Translations under genes and position numbers: made by a program
Source: Planctomycetota bacterium
GTDB taxonomy: Bacteria > Planctomycetota > Phycisphaerae > WQYP01
Reading direction: 5' to 3'
DNA: 32,586 nt
Assembly (NCBI GenBank): GCA_021818445.1
Contig: JAKAEB010000043.1
Coordinates: forward strand, 1-32,586
Shown: piece after piece, positions 1-9,400 of the stretch
Position numbering within the stretch: position 1 is the stretch's first letter
Layout: every line of letters begins with the position of its first letter
Notes under the pieces: model-generated
Told to the model about the DNA's origin: nothing
Databases searched by the model: none
Seen by the model: only the letters and a program-made list of their open reading frames with translations

Positions 1-163
1 AAATGGCCGGGTCAAAGACGATGCCAAAACCCCACGAGGTCCGTGGCGCCGCCATAAGTACGGGGCCGGCCACCAATATTCCCATCACCATGCGCCGAAG
101 GAATTGTGATGATTTGCATGGCGTCCGAGGTTTTTGTGTTGGGTTTAGAAATTGTTGATTCAT
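1..163 (-). CDS. Second TrbJ-like conjugation protein, N-terminal part only
   Basis: Partial gene cut by the left window edge; only the first 54 codons are visible. It starts with ATG at 163, 7 to 8 bases after a GGAG ribosome site. The peptide has a basic N-terminus, then a hydrophobic stretch (about residues 25-40, MVMGILVAGPVLMAA) and a small-residue region that looks like a signal peptide. It then reads GFGIVFDPAI, very close to the GGIVFDPSNF just after the signal peptide of the upstream TrbJ gene. TrbJ is the periplasmic VirB5-like component of the P-type conjugation channel. Seen: the matching mature N-terminus and the same gene direction. Inferred: a tandem trbJ paralogue. The remainder lies outside the window, so the family call rests on a short match. 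Confidence 0.6.
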   Translation of the reverse strand, partial: MNQQFLNPTQKPRTPCKSSQFLRRMVMGILVAGPVLMAAPRTSWGFGIVFDPAI

Positions 164-196
164 GGTGGTTCTCCAAAATTCAGGTTGATCCTTCTT

Positions 197-964
197 TTAG
201 TTGCCAAACGGGTCCTGCACCGGCTGAGTATTGGCCGGAGTGCTCCAGTCGTGCATCAGCCATTGGCTTACCGCGGCGTGGTACGCCCGGCGGGACTGAT
301 CTTGGGTCATCAATTGTGTGTTCAGACGATCATTGGCGGCCTTCAAAGCGATGATCCGCTCCAACTGCGCACTTAAGTTGGCTAAAAGCTGGTTGTGGGC
401 CTGGATCGCCGCGGTCAGGCCAGGCGCATGATCGGATGCGGCGACGATCTCTCTTGTCTCCGCTGCATCCGCCGGCACACCGGCGACAACCTGGTTCTCA
501 AGCTGACGGTTCTGCACAATACCCACCCGGTTATCCTGATCCCACGCGGTGCGCAGGGTGTTTATCTGGTCGGCATTGGGATTTTGCCTCCCATCGCCAA
601 AGGAAAGCGGTTCGTTGATCGCCATCTGGCCCGCCGGATCGGATAAGGCAAAACGCCCCCCATTCTGTAGTACCAGCGTGACACCCTGCATGGATTGGGC
701 CATGCCCGGCCAGGCATTGGTTCCAAGTCCGGCAAGCATGCGCTGCTGAACCTGCAACTGGCTCTCCATACGGGCGATTCGTTGCAGGTCCGCCGACACT
801 TCGAGAATGTGTTCGACAAAATTGCTGGGATCAAAAACGATTCCGCCAAATAACGCCATCGCCGGTGCCGCCGTCATCATTGTGGCGGCCAGGGCCGCGA
901 CAATTGCTGCCTTACGCCATCGAGGAGGCCGTGTGTTGGGATTCTGTTCTTTCCTGATATCCAT
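197..964 (-). CDS. trbJ: TrbJ, periplasmic VirB5-like conjugation protein
   Basis: A 255-residue protein with a charged N-terminus, a hydrophobic signal-peptide core (AAIVAALAATMMTAAPAMA, roughly residues 20-38) and a mature start FGGIVFDPSNF. The rest is helix-rich and glutamine-rich, as in TrbJ/VirB5 proteins, which sit in the periplasm and help assemble or tip the conjugative pilus. The ATG at 964 is preferred over one five codons upstream because it follows AAAGGAT at good spacing; that site overlaps the upstream ATG. It lies just after trbE on the same strand, matching the trbB-C-D-E-J order of IncP and Ti-type trb operons. A second TrbJ-like gene follows 33 bases downstream. The family call is firm; the exact role is taken from the family. 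Confidence 0.8.
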   Translation of the reverse strand: MDIRKEQNPNTRPPRWRKAAIVAALAATMMTAAPAMALFGGIVFDPSNFVEHILEVSADLQRIARMESQLQVQQRMLAGLGTNAWPGMAQSMQGVTLVLQNGGRFALSDPAGQMAINEPLSFGDGRQNPNADQINTLRTAWDQDNRVGIVQNRQLENQVVAGVPADAAETREIVAASDHAPGLTAAIQAHNQLLANLSAQLERIIALKAANDRLNTQLMTQDQSRRAYHAAVSQWLMHDWSTPANTQPVQDPFGN

Positions 965-981
965 GCTTGATCCTTTCATCT

Positions 982-3519
982 TCAGATGTATGTATTGGTT
1001 TCAGTGTCGATGTACCTGTCTTTCGCGGACACTGTAGTAGTGCCACCACCGTCCAACCCCAGCTCTTCCAGCCAGGCCATACCAAAATCCTTGGGGCCGT
1101 GGCGAGACAAGACACGTGTGATGCGTGACTGGTCTTCCGGTGAACCGGCGGCGCAGAAGGCCATGGCGATTGCGCCCATATCCAGTTGGAACAATCGCGA
1201 TCCCTGTCGGCACTGGAGGTAATAGTCCCGCTTGGGCATGGCGCTCTGGAGTATCTGCAATTGCCGGGTATTTAAGCCAAAAGACTGGTAGACCTTCTTG
1301 GCGCTTTCCTCCAGGGCCGCCGCGTTGGGCAGAAATATCCGTGTCAGGCAGCTTTCGATGATCGCCGGAGCGATCGCGCTGTCGGCGATATCCGCCAGCG
1401 ACTGGGTGGCAAAGATCACCGCGACGTTTTTTTTCCGCAACACCTTTAGCCATTCGCGTATGCGCGCGGCAAAGGCCGAATCGGTCAGGTACATCCAGGC
1501 TTCATCCAAAATCAGCAGTGACGGAAAACCCTGGCTGAAGCGCCCTTCGAGTTTATGGAACAGATACGTTAGCACCGGCAGAAGCACCCGCGGCGAATGC
1601 ATCAGGTGCTCGGTCTCAAAGACCTGCCAAAAACCTTCGGAGAGGGTTTCGTGATCGGCATCCAGAAGATGGCCATACGGGCCGGAGAGCGTAAAACTTT
1701 CCAAGACCTGGCGAACGCCGGTGTCCTGCACCAGATTCCGCAGCGTCGTCATCGTGCGTTGCCTCTCCGGCAGGGATTTTAAATTGTTCAATGCCGACCA
1801 GAGTTCCTGCTTGAGCACGGGTGTGGCTGATAAACCTTCACGCCCCAGCAAATCCAGGAGCCAATCCTGCGCCCAGGAAAGTTCCGCTTCATTATCGATC
1901 TGCCCCAACGGCTGAAAGCAAATGGCCTGTTCGGCTGTGGTTGGTGACTCCGGGCCGCTTTGACGTTCAGGCTCGCCGTTCTTGTTGGAATTGCCAGCAT
2001 GACTATCGCTGACATTCTGACTGCCGATAGGATAAAATGTGCCGCCCATGGCATAGGTCATGGCGCGCGAGCTTGCGCCTTTGTCAAAGATAAACACCCG
2101 GGCGTTGGGGTAACGCAAGAACTGGCAGGCCAGCAAATTCAGCAGCGTCGATTTACCCGCCCCCGTCGGTCCGACAATCAGCGTATGGCCCACGTCGCCC
2201 TGATAGATCGAGAGCCGGAATGGCGTGGAACCTTTGGTGCGGGTCTGCAACAGCGGCGGGCCATTTAGGTGCTTGCACCAGCCTGGCCCCGACCATACGC
2301 TGCTGGCCGGCATGAGATCACAGACATTTAATGATGAAATCAGCGGTCTGCGCACATCGGCATAACCATGGCCCGGCAGGCTCCCCAGCCACGCCTGCAT
2401 GGCGTTGAAGCTCTCGATCTGCGAGACAATACCCTGGCTATCGACCACCTGCTGAACGGCGCGGGCTTTATCAATGGCACCAGATTCACTTTCATCCCAG
2501 ACCGTGACCGTCAGTGTGAAGTGCCCGATGGATACGTAATCACCGCCCAGTTCCTGCAAGGCCGCATCGACATCGGCCGCCTTGTTAAGTGAATCCGAAT
2601 CCTCCAGGCGGCTTTCCTGCTTCATGGCCGCTTCCTTTAACAGTGTCACCATCCCCTTGCGTTTGGAAAACCACTGTCGGCGGAGTTTGCCCAGGTGGCC
2701 GGTCGCCTGCACCTTGTCCATGGGCAGATAACGCGCCACCCAGCGGTAGGCCAGCGGCAATTCATTTAAGCCATCCAGTAGACACGGCAATGTCTGGCCG
2801 ATGTAGGTGCGTATGGAGAGTGTTTTTAAATAGTTCCGGCCCAGCCTGGGACTCAAACCCCCGGCCAGGGGCGCATCGGTGAGCATTTCATCCAGGTAGA
2901 ACGGTTGCTGGGGTGTCTTGATCTTCAGTTGGCGGTCCGACACGCAATCGTGCAGGTAATTTAAAGTGGCGTCATCATCCAGCGGCGTGACCTCCGGCAT
3001 GAAACTGGTCAGCAGATTCACCATCTGGGTGATCTGGCCCAGGTACGTCTCGTACGAGGCACGATACGAAACACCGGCTTTGTCTACCGGCCGTTCGATC
3101 AGGGCGCTGGTCAGAGACCGTACCTGTTCTTCAGGTGGCAGGTATGTCAGCGTCAGATAGTACGTGGATTCAAAGTGATTGCCCTGGCGTGTAAACGCCT
3201 CCCGGCGCTGGTGGTCAATGGCTGCGGCCATGGAATTGGGAAAGAGGCTTTTGCCCATATACGATTGGGCCTCCCGGCGCGCCGCTTCGACATGGACGCA
3301 CCAGCCCGAACCCAGGCGCTTGAGCACATTGTTGAGTCTTGCTCGGATCGCCATGAGTTCGTATGGCACAGCACTGTCCGTATCGGGTCCGCGGAAGCGG
3401 ATCGTGCGTTGAAAGCTCCCATCCTTGTTCAGCATCACCCCCGGCCCAATTAAAGCGGCCCAGGGCAGATAATCGCTCAATCGCCGGGAATGCTTTCGAT
3501 ATTCGCTCAAATTCCACAT
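982..3519 (-). CDS. trbE: TrbE, VirB4-family type IV secretion ATPase
   Basis: An 845-residue ATPase that powers pilus assembly and substrate transfer at the cytoplasmic face of the conjugation channel. The C-terminal half holds Walker A GPTGAGKST at about residues 450-458 and Walker B SLLILDEAW at about 667-675, followed by IFATQSLADI, typical of VirB4/TrbE. The N-terminal half is the CagE/TrbE/VirB domain. The chosen start is ATG at 3519 (MWNLSEYRKHSRRL), with GAAG just upstream; an in-frame TTG four codons earlier is possible. A polar Ser/Asn/Glu/Pro-rich stretch of about 30 residues (about 503-533) interrupts the ATPase domain after GGTFYPIGS. Length is close to the family norm. It sits between trbD and trbJ. 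Confidence 0.93.
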   Translation of the reverse strand: MWNLSEYRKHSRRLSDYLPWAALIGPGVMLNKDGSFQRTIRFRGPDTDSAVPYELMAIRARLNNVLKRLGSGWCVHVEAARREAQSYMGKSLFPNSMAAAIDHQRREAFTRQGNHFESTYYLTLTYLPPEEQVRSLTSALIERPVDKAGVSYRASYETYLGQITQMVNLLTSFMPEVTPLDDDATLNYLHDCVSDRQLKIKTPQQPFYLDEMLTDAPLAGGLSPRLGRNYLKTLSIRTYIGQTLPCLLDGLNELPLAYRWVARYLPMDKVQATGHLGKLRRQWFSKRKGMVTLLKEAAMKQESRLEDSDSLNKAADVDAALQELGGDYVSIGHFTLTVTVWDESESGAIDKARAVQQVVDSQGIVSQIESFNAMQAWLGSLPGHGYADVRRPLISSLNVCDLMPASSVWSGPGWCKHLNGPPLLQTRTKGSTPFRLSIYQGDVGHTLIVGPTGAGKSTLLNLLACQFLRYPNARVFIFDKGASSRAMTYAMGGTFYPIGSQNVSDSHAGNSNKNGEPERQSGPESPTTAEQAICFQPLGQIDNEAELSWAQDWLLDLLGREGLSATPVLKQELWSALNNLKSLPERQRTMTTLRNLVQDTGVRQVLESFTLSGPYGHLLDADHETLSEGFWQVFETEHLMHSPRVLLPVLTYLFHKLEGRFSQGFPSLLILDEAWMYLTDSAFAARIREWLKVLRKKNVAVIFATQSLADIADSAIAPAIIESCLTRIFLPNAAALEESAKKVYQSFGLNTRQLQILQSAMPKRDYYLQCRQGSRLFQLDMGAIAMAFCAAGSPEDQSRITRVLSRHGPKDFGMAWLEELGLDGGGTTTVSAKDRYIDTETNTYI

Positions 3520-3552
3520 GTTGGTCTTCAATCCTTTTTTGACTGGCTATTA

Positions 3553-3825
3553 TCAGCTTTCCAGCCACGTCGGCTCTTTGACATGCGACCGGAAAATCTC
3601 AAACCAGTCCGGATCGTGCCGCGTCAGCACCAGGGCGGCGGCATGCAGCACGATTCCCAGCGGAAACCCCAGCCACCACACATGCAGGCCCATGCCCAAT
3701 ACCAACGCGGTGGTGCCGTTGAGTATCCCAAAAGCCCGTGGCACGCCGCCCAGTAACACCGGCTGGGTGAGCGATAAATGCAACGGCACTTCAAAGCCTT
3801 CGATCTTGTCCGTGGAAGAAGTCAT
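3553..3825 (-). CDS. trbD: TrbD, VirB3-like inner-membrane conjugation protein
   Basis: A 90-residue protein with an amphipathic N-terminal segment (EVPLHLSLTQPVLLGGVPR) and a hydrophobic middle (about residues 35-68) that can form two closely spaced membrane helices, ending in a charged tail HDPDWFEIF. This pattern is typical of VirB3/TrbD, small inner-membrane partners of VirB4/TrbE. Its ATG overlaps the trbC stop codon as TGATG, so the two are probably translationally coupled. The trbE gene follows after about 30 bases. Position and profile together make the call good. Confidence 0.85.
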   Translation of the reverse strand: MTSSTDKIEGFEVPLHLSLTQPVLLGGVPRAFGILNGTTALVLGMGLHVWWLGFPLGIVLHAAALVLTRHDPDWFEIFRSHVKEPTWLES

Positions 3826-4166
3826 CAGAAGCCCGCTCCGCCGTCAAAGCCAAAGAAGCTCACACCGAAGCTGGTGGCCGTCACAGCAATCGACACGCCC
3901 AGCAGAACGCCCAGGATTCGCCGCATCCCGGCACCTTCGGAAAAGGCAAAGCCAAAGCCCAGCATGACAATGGACAAAATGCACAGGGCCTTGGCCACCG
4001 GGCCGGTGAAGCTGGCCAGGATGCGGGCCAGCGGGGTTTCCCAAGGGAGCGGCGCACCGCCGCTGCCGCCGAAGGTAGACGCCTCCGAGAGGCTGGCATA
4101 GCCCAGCAGCACCGCCGAAGCGGCCAGAGAGCTGACATAACGCCGAACACGGTAAAGAGGATTCAT
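3825..4166 (-). CDS. trbC: TrbC, VirB2-like pilin precursor
   Basis: A 113-residue small hydrophobic protein. From the N-terminus it has a basic segment (MNPLYRVRRYV), a hydrophobic signal-like stretch (SLAASAVLLGYASL) with a probable cleavage region near ASA/EAS, then GG-rich residues and two membrane helices (about 55-78 and 85-105), ending FFGFDGGAGF. This is the layout of VirB2/TrbC pilin precursors, which are processed and assembled into the conjugative pilus. The start at 4166 follows CAGGAG at about 7 bases; a longer in-frame extension to 4247 lacks support. A consensus-like promoter lies about 90 bases upstream. In ordinary trb operons trbB would be the immediate upstream neighbour, but here the defence cassette lies between them. 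Confidence 0.86.
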   Translation of the reverse strand: MNPLYRVRRYVSSLAASAVLLGYASLSEASTFGGSGGAPLPWETPLARILASFTGPVAKALCILSIVMLGFGFAFSEGAGMRRILGVLLGVSIAVTATSFGVSFFGFDGGAGF

Positions 4167-4512
4167 GGGGTTCTCCTGCAAAGTAACCGTCAGGCCGAGG
4201 TGATGACGGCAACAGCCTGGCAACAGCAACAACTTTATTGTCATCACTCATACCATTATACCCTAACAAATGCCGAATGCAAGTGATGTCAAAAACAGCC
4301 GGTCTTGCCCGGTGGTAATAGCGGGTTGCAATGCAGATTAGCACGATATTGAGGTGAACTTATTATGTGGGGTGGTTTTGTGCGGACGACAATATCAGCG
4401 GAGCGGAGTGGCTATTCCCAAGCAGTGATGAATATCCGGCGTCCTGATGCCGGGCGGTGGCAGCACCGTCTCGGCATTGACAGTTGGCGATAGGCGGACA
4501 GAATGGTGGATT
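4167..4512. other. Intergenic junction between the trb operon and the defence cassette
   Basis: This stretch separates the divergent trbC and AlbA_2-type genes and forms the left edge of the inserted cassette. It holds the trbC promoter and ribosome site on the minus strand. On the plus strand a TTGACA occurs near 4479 but no good -10 follows at normal spacing, so no rightward promoter is claimed. No terminal repeat, transposase or tRNA remnant marking the insertion edge was seen. Confidence 0.5.
4255..4282 (-). promoter_or_regulatory. Sigma-70-type promoter of trbC-D-E-J
   Basis: Read on the minus strand, TTGCAT (4282-4277) is followed by a 16-base spacer and a perfect TATAAT (4260-4255), about 90 bases ahead of trbC. 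The spacer TTCGGC..TTGTTAGG is nearly the same as in the promoter at 29764-29791 ahead of the relaxase operon, which suggests a shared origin or shared control. An overlapping TTGACA lies further upstream but is too far from the -10. Confidence 0.7.
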
Positions 4513-6066
4513 ATGAATGTGTCGGAACTAAAAAAGATGCTCAACGCGGGCGAATGGAAGGACATCGAGTTCAAAGAAGCTCGCACGGACGTCCCGAAAT
4601 CCGCGTTTGAAACGGTATCCGCATTTGCCAATACCCACGGCGGGCGCTTAATCTTCGGCGTCGCTCAGCGCGGCCAATCCTATGAAGTCACCGGCGTTGA
4701 AAACCCCGAGAAAGTTCAGAATGATTTTCTTTCCGTTCTGCACGCGGATGCCAAGATCAATCACGATGTCGAGATTGCCGAGCAGAAGCTGCATATTGAC
4801 GGCAAAACGGTGCTGGTCTTTCAGATCGCCGAGAATCAGCGGACACGCAAGCCGGTCTATCTGGACGGCGACATCCGCCGAACATTCCTGCGTAAAGGCG
4901 GCGGCGATTACAAGGCCCAGATGCAGGATATCGAGCGTATGCTGCGCGACGCCGCCGTTGACCGCTGGGATGGCCAGCCGTTTGAACGGGTCGCGATCAA
5001 AGAGGCATTTGATGCCGGCAGCCTCGCCTGGTATCGCAGCCGCTTTCATCAGGCCAATACCGGCTTTGACGCCAAGCAGCCGGATCGGGACTTTCTGTAC
5101 CACTGGGGATTTCTGATCAAGCAGGGGCGGCGATTCCTGCCAACCCGCGCGGCGATTATGCTCTTTGGCTCGCCTTTGGCGATTCATCAGCTTATTCCCC
5201 GGCCGACGCTGGATGTACAGTTCCTCGGTTATTCCACGGGCGACGCGCTGCCGGAAACCCGCTGGATCGACCGGATCGTCTGCGAAGACAACATCATCCA
5301 GGCCTGGGAGCAACTGGTGAGCAAATATCGCTTCTTCATGCCCAAACCGTTCCGGGACATCGATCCGGTGACGCTTGGCCGGCGGGATGATCCGCCTGGC
5401 TTTCGGGTATTCCGCGAGGCGGCGGTGAATCTGCTGATCCATCAGGACTATGGCGATCATTCGCGCAAGGCGGTCATCAAGTGTTTCCGTAATGGAATCC
5501 AGTTTTGGAACCCGGGTGATGTGTTCGGCGACGACAGCCGGCTCTGGGAACCCGGCGAAAAGGAAGTGCGCAATCCTTCCATCGCCATGGCCATGCGACG
5601 GATCGCCATGTGCGAGCAGGCGGGCACGGGCCTGCGTATGATGCGCGAAGCATGGCGGAAACTCGGGCATCCGGCGCCTCAATATAAAAACGACCGGGCC
5701 GGAAAAGCCTTTGAGTTTTTCATCCCGGAACTGGACAAGGAAGTCGATATGGCCTCCGACTTGGTGAAGGCCATGTTCGACGGCTCCCCGCAGGCCGAGG
5801 CTCCAGTCGAGGCCCAAGTCGGCACCAAGTCGGCACTAAGTCGGCACCAAGTCGAAATCATGCGAAAGTGCCAATTTGACAGAACTTTAGTTGAACTCAT
5901 GGCCGTGGCCGGACGGTCAGATCGCACCAAGTTCAGGCACCAAGTCTTGAACCCATTGCTGGACGGCGGCTTAATCGAAATGACCATCCCCAACAAGCCG
6001 CGTAGCAGCAGGCAGAAATACCGGCTTACCACCAAGGGACGCCAAATAATTGCCGCTGGCAGTTGA
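4513..6066 (+). CDS. AlbA_2/Schlafen-type ATP-binding protein with HATPase and winged-helix regions
   Basis: A 517-residue protein. Residues about 10-130 match the AlbA_2 (Schlafen AlbA, formerly AAA_4) domain, with IEFKEA near 18-23 and AFANTHGGRLIFGV near 37-50. A middle region (about 295-405) resembles HATPase_c_4, with FREAAVNLLIHQDY and EQAGTGLRMM. The tail (about 440-515) looks like a winged helix. Such proteins are usually annotated as ATP-binding proteins or putative transcriptional regulators; some Schlafen-like relatives are nucleases in defence loci. ATG at 4513 (MNVSELKKML) is chosen over the upstream in-frame start because it begins the conserved domain and follows GGTGGA. It is the first gene of the plus-strand cassette. 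A short 11-base tandem repeat falls in the linker before the winged helix. Biochemical role unknown. Confidence 0.78.
   Translation: MNVSELKKMLNAGEWKDIEFKEARTDVPKSAFETVSAFANTHGGRLIFGVAQRGQSYEVTGVENPEKVQNDFLSVLHADAKINHDVEIAEQKLHIDGKTVLVFQIAENQRTRKPVYLDGDIRRTFLRKGGGDYKAQMQDIERMLRDAAVDRWDGQPFERVAIKEAFDAGSLAWYRSRFHQANTGFDAKQPDRDFLYHWGFLIKQGRRFLPTRAAIMLFGSPLAIHQLIPRPTLDVQFLGYSTGDALPETRWIDRIVCEDNIIQAWEQLVSKYRFFMPKPFRDIDPVTLGRRDDPPGFRVFREAAVNLLIHQDYGDHSRKAVIKCFRNGIQFWNPGDVFGDDSRLWEPGEKEVRNPSIAMAMRRIAMCEQAGTGLRMMREAWRKLGHPAPQYKNDRAGKAFEFFIPELDKEVDMASDLVKAMFDGSPQAEAPVEAQVGTKSALSRHQVEIMRKCQFDRTLVELMAVAGRSDRTKFRHQVLNPLLDGGLIEMTIPNKPRSSRQKYRLTTKGRQIIAAGS
5816..5854 (+). repeat. 11-bp tandem repeat inside the AlbA_2-type gene
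   Basis: Three consecutive copies of AAGTCGGCACY, starting at 5816, 5827 and 5838, followed by a partial fourth (AAGTCG). Because 11 is not a multiple of 3, each copy is read in a different frame, encoding the VGTKSALSRHQVE linker between the HATPase and winged-helix parts. Confidence 0.85.
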
Positions 6067-6160
6067 CACCAACGGCAAATAACCGTGAAATAGTTGTGTT
6101 TTGCCCCACCGATGCAGTGGTGGAGCTTCGTCCTTTCATCCGGTTACGGAAGGCATACAG

Positions 6161-6373
6161 ATGGCCAAGCAGATGCAAGACCAGGTGATGACCATCGACG
6201 ACCTGGCGGTGTATTTGAAACTCTCGACATCCACGCTCTACAAGCTGTGCGCCGAGGGCAAAGTGCCGGGACAGAAAGTCGGGAGGCATTGGCGATTCCA
6301 TCGCGAGGTAATCGACCAGTGGCTTGGGAAGCGTGCTGATAACGCCGGAAAGCGTAGCCGACAATGCCGATGA
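6161..6373 (+). CDS. Excisionase-family helix-turn-helix protein
   Basis: A 70-residue protein whose residues 8-55 form a typical HTH_17/excisionase-type (MerR-like) DNA-binding domain: MTIDDLAVYLKLSTSTLYKL followed by AEGKVPGQKVGRHWRF and a WLGK end. The ATG at 6161 follows GGAAGG by 7 bases, much better than the in-frame ATG at 6101. It lies between the AlbA_2-type gene and the giant helicase and is co-directional with both. Small HTH proteins of this class regulate promoters or serve as recombination directionality factors. No integrase is visible here, so a regulator of the downstream defence operon is the more economical guess. That role is inference; the fold call is firm. Confidence 0.82.
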   Translation: MAKQMQDQVMTIDDLAVYLKLSTSTLYKLCAEGKVPGQKVGRHWRFHREVIDQWLGKRADNAGKRSRQCR

Positions 6374-6461
6374 CCCCATTACAGCAAGGATATTTCTCTC
6401 GTCGGCAAATCGGCAACAGAGTCGTATGGCAGATGATTTCAATCACATCGGGGGCTCCGGC

Positions 6462-9400
6462 ATGAACGTCTTCGATACCCACGCCAAGATTGTCAGCGAC
6501 TACGCAAGCTATATTCGCAGCTTCATTAATATCGCCGACCCGGCAATCAGTCAGACCGTGGAGACTGCGCTGGCCGAGGGAAAACTCTGGCCGCAGCCGC
6601 TGCTTCAATTCAACCCATCTTACGCGACCGCTGGAAAGGTCTTAGAAATCGCCAAGGCTGGCGTTCTCCATGAAAGTATTACAGATATTTTCGAAGGGTA
6701 CTCGCTCTACCGCCATCAATTGGAGGCCATCAAGCTTGGCACTACCGGCCAGGACTTCGTCGTGACTTCCGGAACCGGCTCAGGCAAGTCGCTCACTTAT
6801 ATCGCGTCGATCTTCCACCATCTCCTCGGTGAACCGCAATCCAAAGGTGTGACCGCAGTTGTCGTCTACCCAATGAACGCATTGATCAATTCGCAGACCA
6901 ATGAATTCAACACGTACAAGGAGAATTACAAAAAGAACGCGGGTCATGATTTCCCCATCACCTTTGGTCAATACACGGGGCAAGAGAAGGAGGATGTGCG
7001 CATCGCGATGCGGGAGAACCCGCCTCAGGTTCTGTTAACGAATTACATGATGCTCGAACTTCTGTTAACGCGATTGCAGGAGCGGTCAATACGCGACGCC
7101 ATCTACGAGAACCTGCGATTCCTTGTCTTTGATGAACTGCACACATACCGGGGGCGACAGGGAGCTGACATTGCCATGCTCATTCGCCGTGTTTGCGCGC
7201 AATGTAAAAGGCCCGTCACCTGTATTGGCACGTCCGCGACAATGGTCTCGGTCGGCAGCCAGGCCTCCCAGCGCGAGCAGGTTGCCCAGGTCGCCACAAC
7301 GGTGTTTGGGCGACAATTCCGCCCCGACCAGGTCGTCAACGAGACGCTTACCCGCTCACTCGACTTTTCAGGCACTCTCCCGAGCCGCATGTCTCTTGCT
7401 CAAGCAATCACGACCGGAATCAACGCTGACGGTGGTGAGACAATCCTTCGTTCTCACCCGGTGGCCGTCTGGCTTGAAAATCGCATCGCTCTTGAAGAAC
7501 GGGAAGGCCAACTCGTCCGTCGCAAACCTCTAAGGATCGGTGAAATCGTATCAGCTCTTGCCGAGGAAACTGGGTTGGCGGAGGAGGCATGCAAAGAATG
7601 CCTCGCCAAAATGTTGCTCTGGATCAGCACGGTAAACCAGCAGCTCCGGAGCGCTGGGTCGCGTTATACGATCCTGCCGTTCAAGTTACACCAGTTCATC
7701 GCCCAGACGGGATCTGTATACACGACATTGGATCAGGACGAACACCGATTCATTACGCTTGAACCGGGCATATACAAGCAAGACGACGAAAACAAGAAGC
7801 CTATCTTCCCGAACGTTTTCAGCCGGGCGACAGGCCATCCCTTTATTTGCGTGTCACGTAATGGGGACATGATCGAACCTCGCGAATTCCGCGAAAGCTC
7901 CGATGATATGGAAGATGCTGCCGATGGTTATCTGATCGTCGGCGACGATGTATGGGATCCCGAGGATGATTTCGACTATCTGCCGGAAGCGTGGCTCCGC
8001 ACCAACAGGAGCGGCACGGTCCCGGACACAAAAAAGGTGAAGTTCTTTCCACTAAAGCTCTACTTCGATGAGTACGGAAACTGCTCGGACACCCAACCGA
8101 TGAAATTTTGGGGCTGGTTCATGCGGGCGCCGTTGCTCTTTGATCCCACTGGCGGCGTGTTCTTCGACACGAAGACAAACGAGGGCACGAAACTCACCAA
8201 GCTTGGGAGTGAAGGCCGCAGTACTTCGACAACTATCGCAGCTTTCTCGATCCTCAACCAGTTGCATGATGCACGTTATCCCGCCATGGACCAGAAACTC
8301 CTGAGCTTTACGGATAATCGCCAGGATGCTGCGCTCCAGGCCGGTCATTTCAACGACTTCGTGCAGGTCGTCCAGTTGCGAGCGGGTATCTACAAGGCAC
8401 TGGCCGCCGCGACCGGCACTTTTCTGACATACGCGAACATCGGCGAAGCCGTCTTCAAGGCGCTGGCGCTTCCTTTCTGTGACTTCGCGAACCGAGGCGA
8501 GGAACCGGTCATCGCGACCGTCCGTCGGAGCTATGATCTGACATTTCAGGCCTATCTCTTTTTTCGAGCCATATCCGACCTACGTCGCAGTTGGCGAATC
8601 GTTCTCCCCAACCTGGAGCAGTGCGGTTTGCTCGTTGTCGATTACCTAAGCCTCGACGAAATCGTCGCAGAAGATGGTCTGTGGGCGGACATGCCCATCG
8701 TCTGTGACCTTTCCCACCCGAATCGGCGCGAATTCCTGACCACCATTCTCGACTTCTTCCGGCTGGAATACGCCATTCACAGCGAAAACTTTCTCACTCC
8801 TTCGCGCCTGAAGGAGTATGAAAAGCATTTCCGGGAACAGTTGAAGGCTCCATGGACCCTTGACCGCGATGAGGACCTTCGCGAGCCATGCGTCATTCGC
8901 TTTGAACCATTGCACAGGTCTGCAAGGCTTTTTTCAAAGAGCATGGGACCAGCCAGCTCGCTCGGAAAGTACATCAAGCACTTTGCTAACCAAAGGGGAT
9001 TCGATCTCGATGTCCTCCGTGGCGATCATTACCGTGAACTCATCATGAAATTAATGCGGAAGCTTAAGGAGGCGGACTACCTCATTGAGCAAACCGCCCG
9101 AAGTGACAAGAATACAGATGTGCCGGTTTTTCGGCTGCGGATTGAAAAGTTACTGTGGCGACTCGGCGACGGATTGACGGCGACAGCCGACGTCATCAAG
9201 CGCCGTTCCTACAAGGATCAGCGGCCAAAGCCAAACGAGTTTTTTCGTGACATGTACCGTCGTGATTTTTCACAGGCCAAGAGGCTGCGCGCGGAAGACC
9301 ACACAGGCCAACTCAACGCCGATGACCGCCAAGATCGCGAAGATCGCTTCCGCGCGGATTGGTTCCTTGACGACGCCAAGACGCAGCCCGACGAGGCCAA

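Noticed and set aside
4477-4512. Rightward promoter for the defence operon starting at TTGACA
   Set aside because: The base run at normal -10 spacing (around AGAATG) is a poor match, so the promoter is not claimed.
4648-5817. 389-codon minus-strand open frame
   Set aside because: Antisense to the AlbA_2-type gene, which has clear domains; the frame is a by-product of GC-rich codons and has no recognised motif.
5816-5854. CRISPR array
   Set aside because: The 11-bp units are directly adjacent with no spacers and lie inside a coding gene; no cas genes are present.
6324-6461. N-terminal extension of the giant helicase to a TTG
   Set aside because: It overlaps the HTH gene, lacks a ribosome site, and the conserved family start is at the ATG at 6462.
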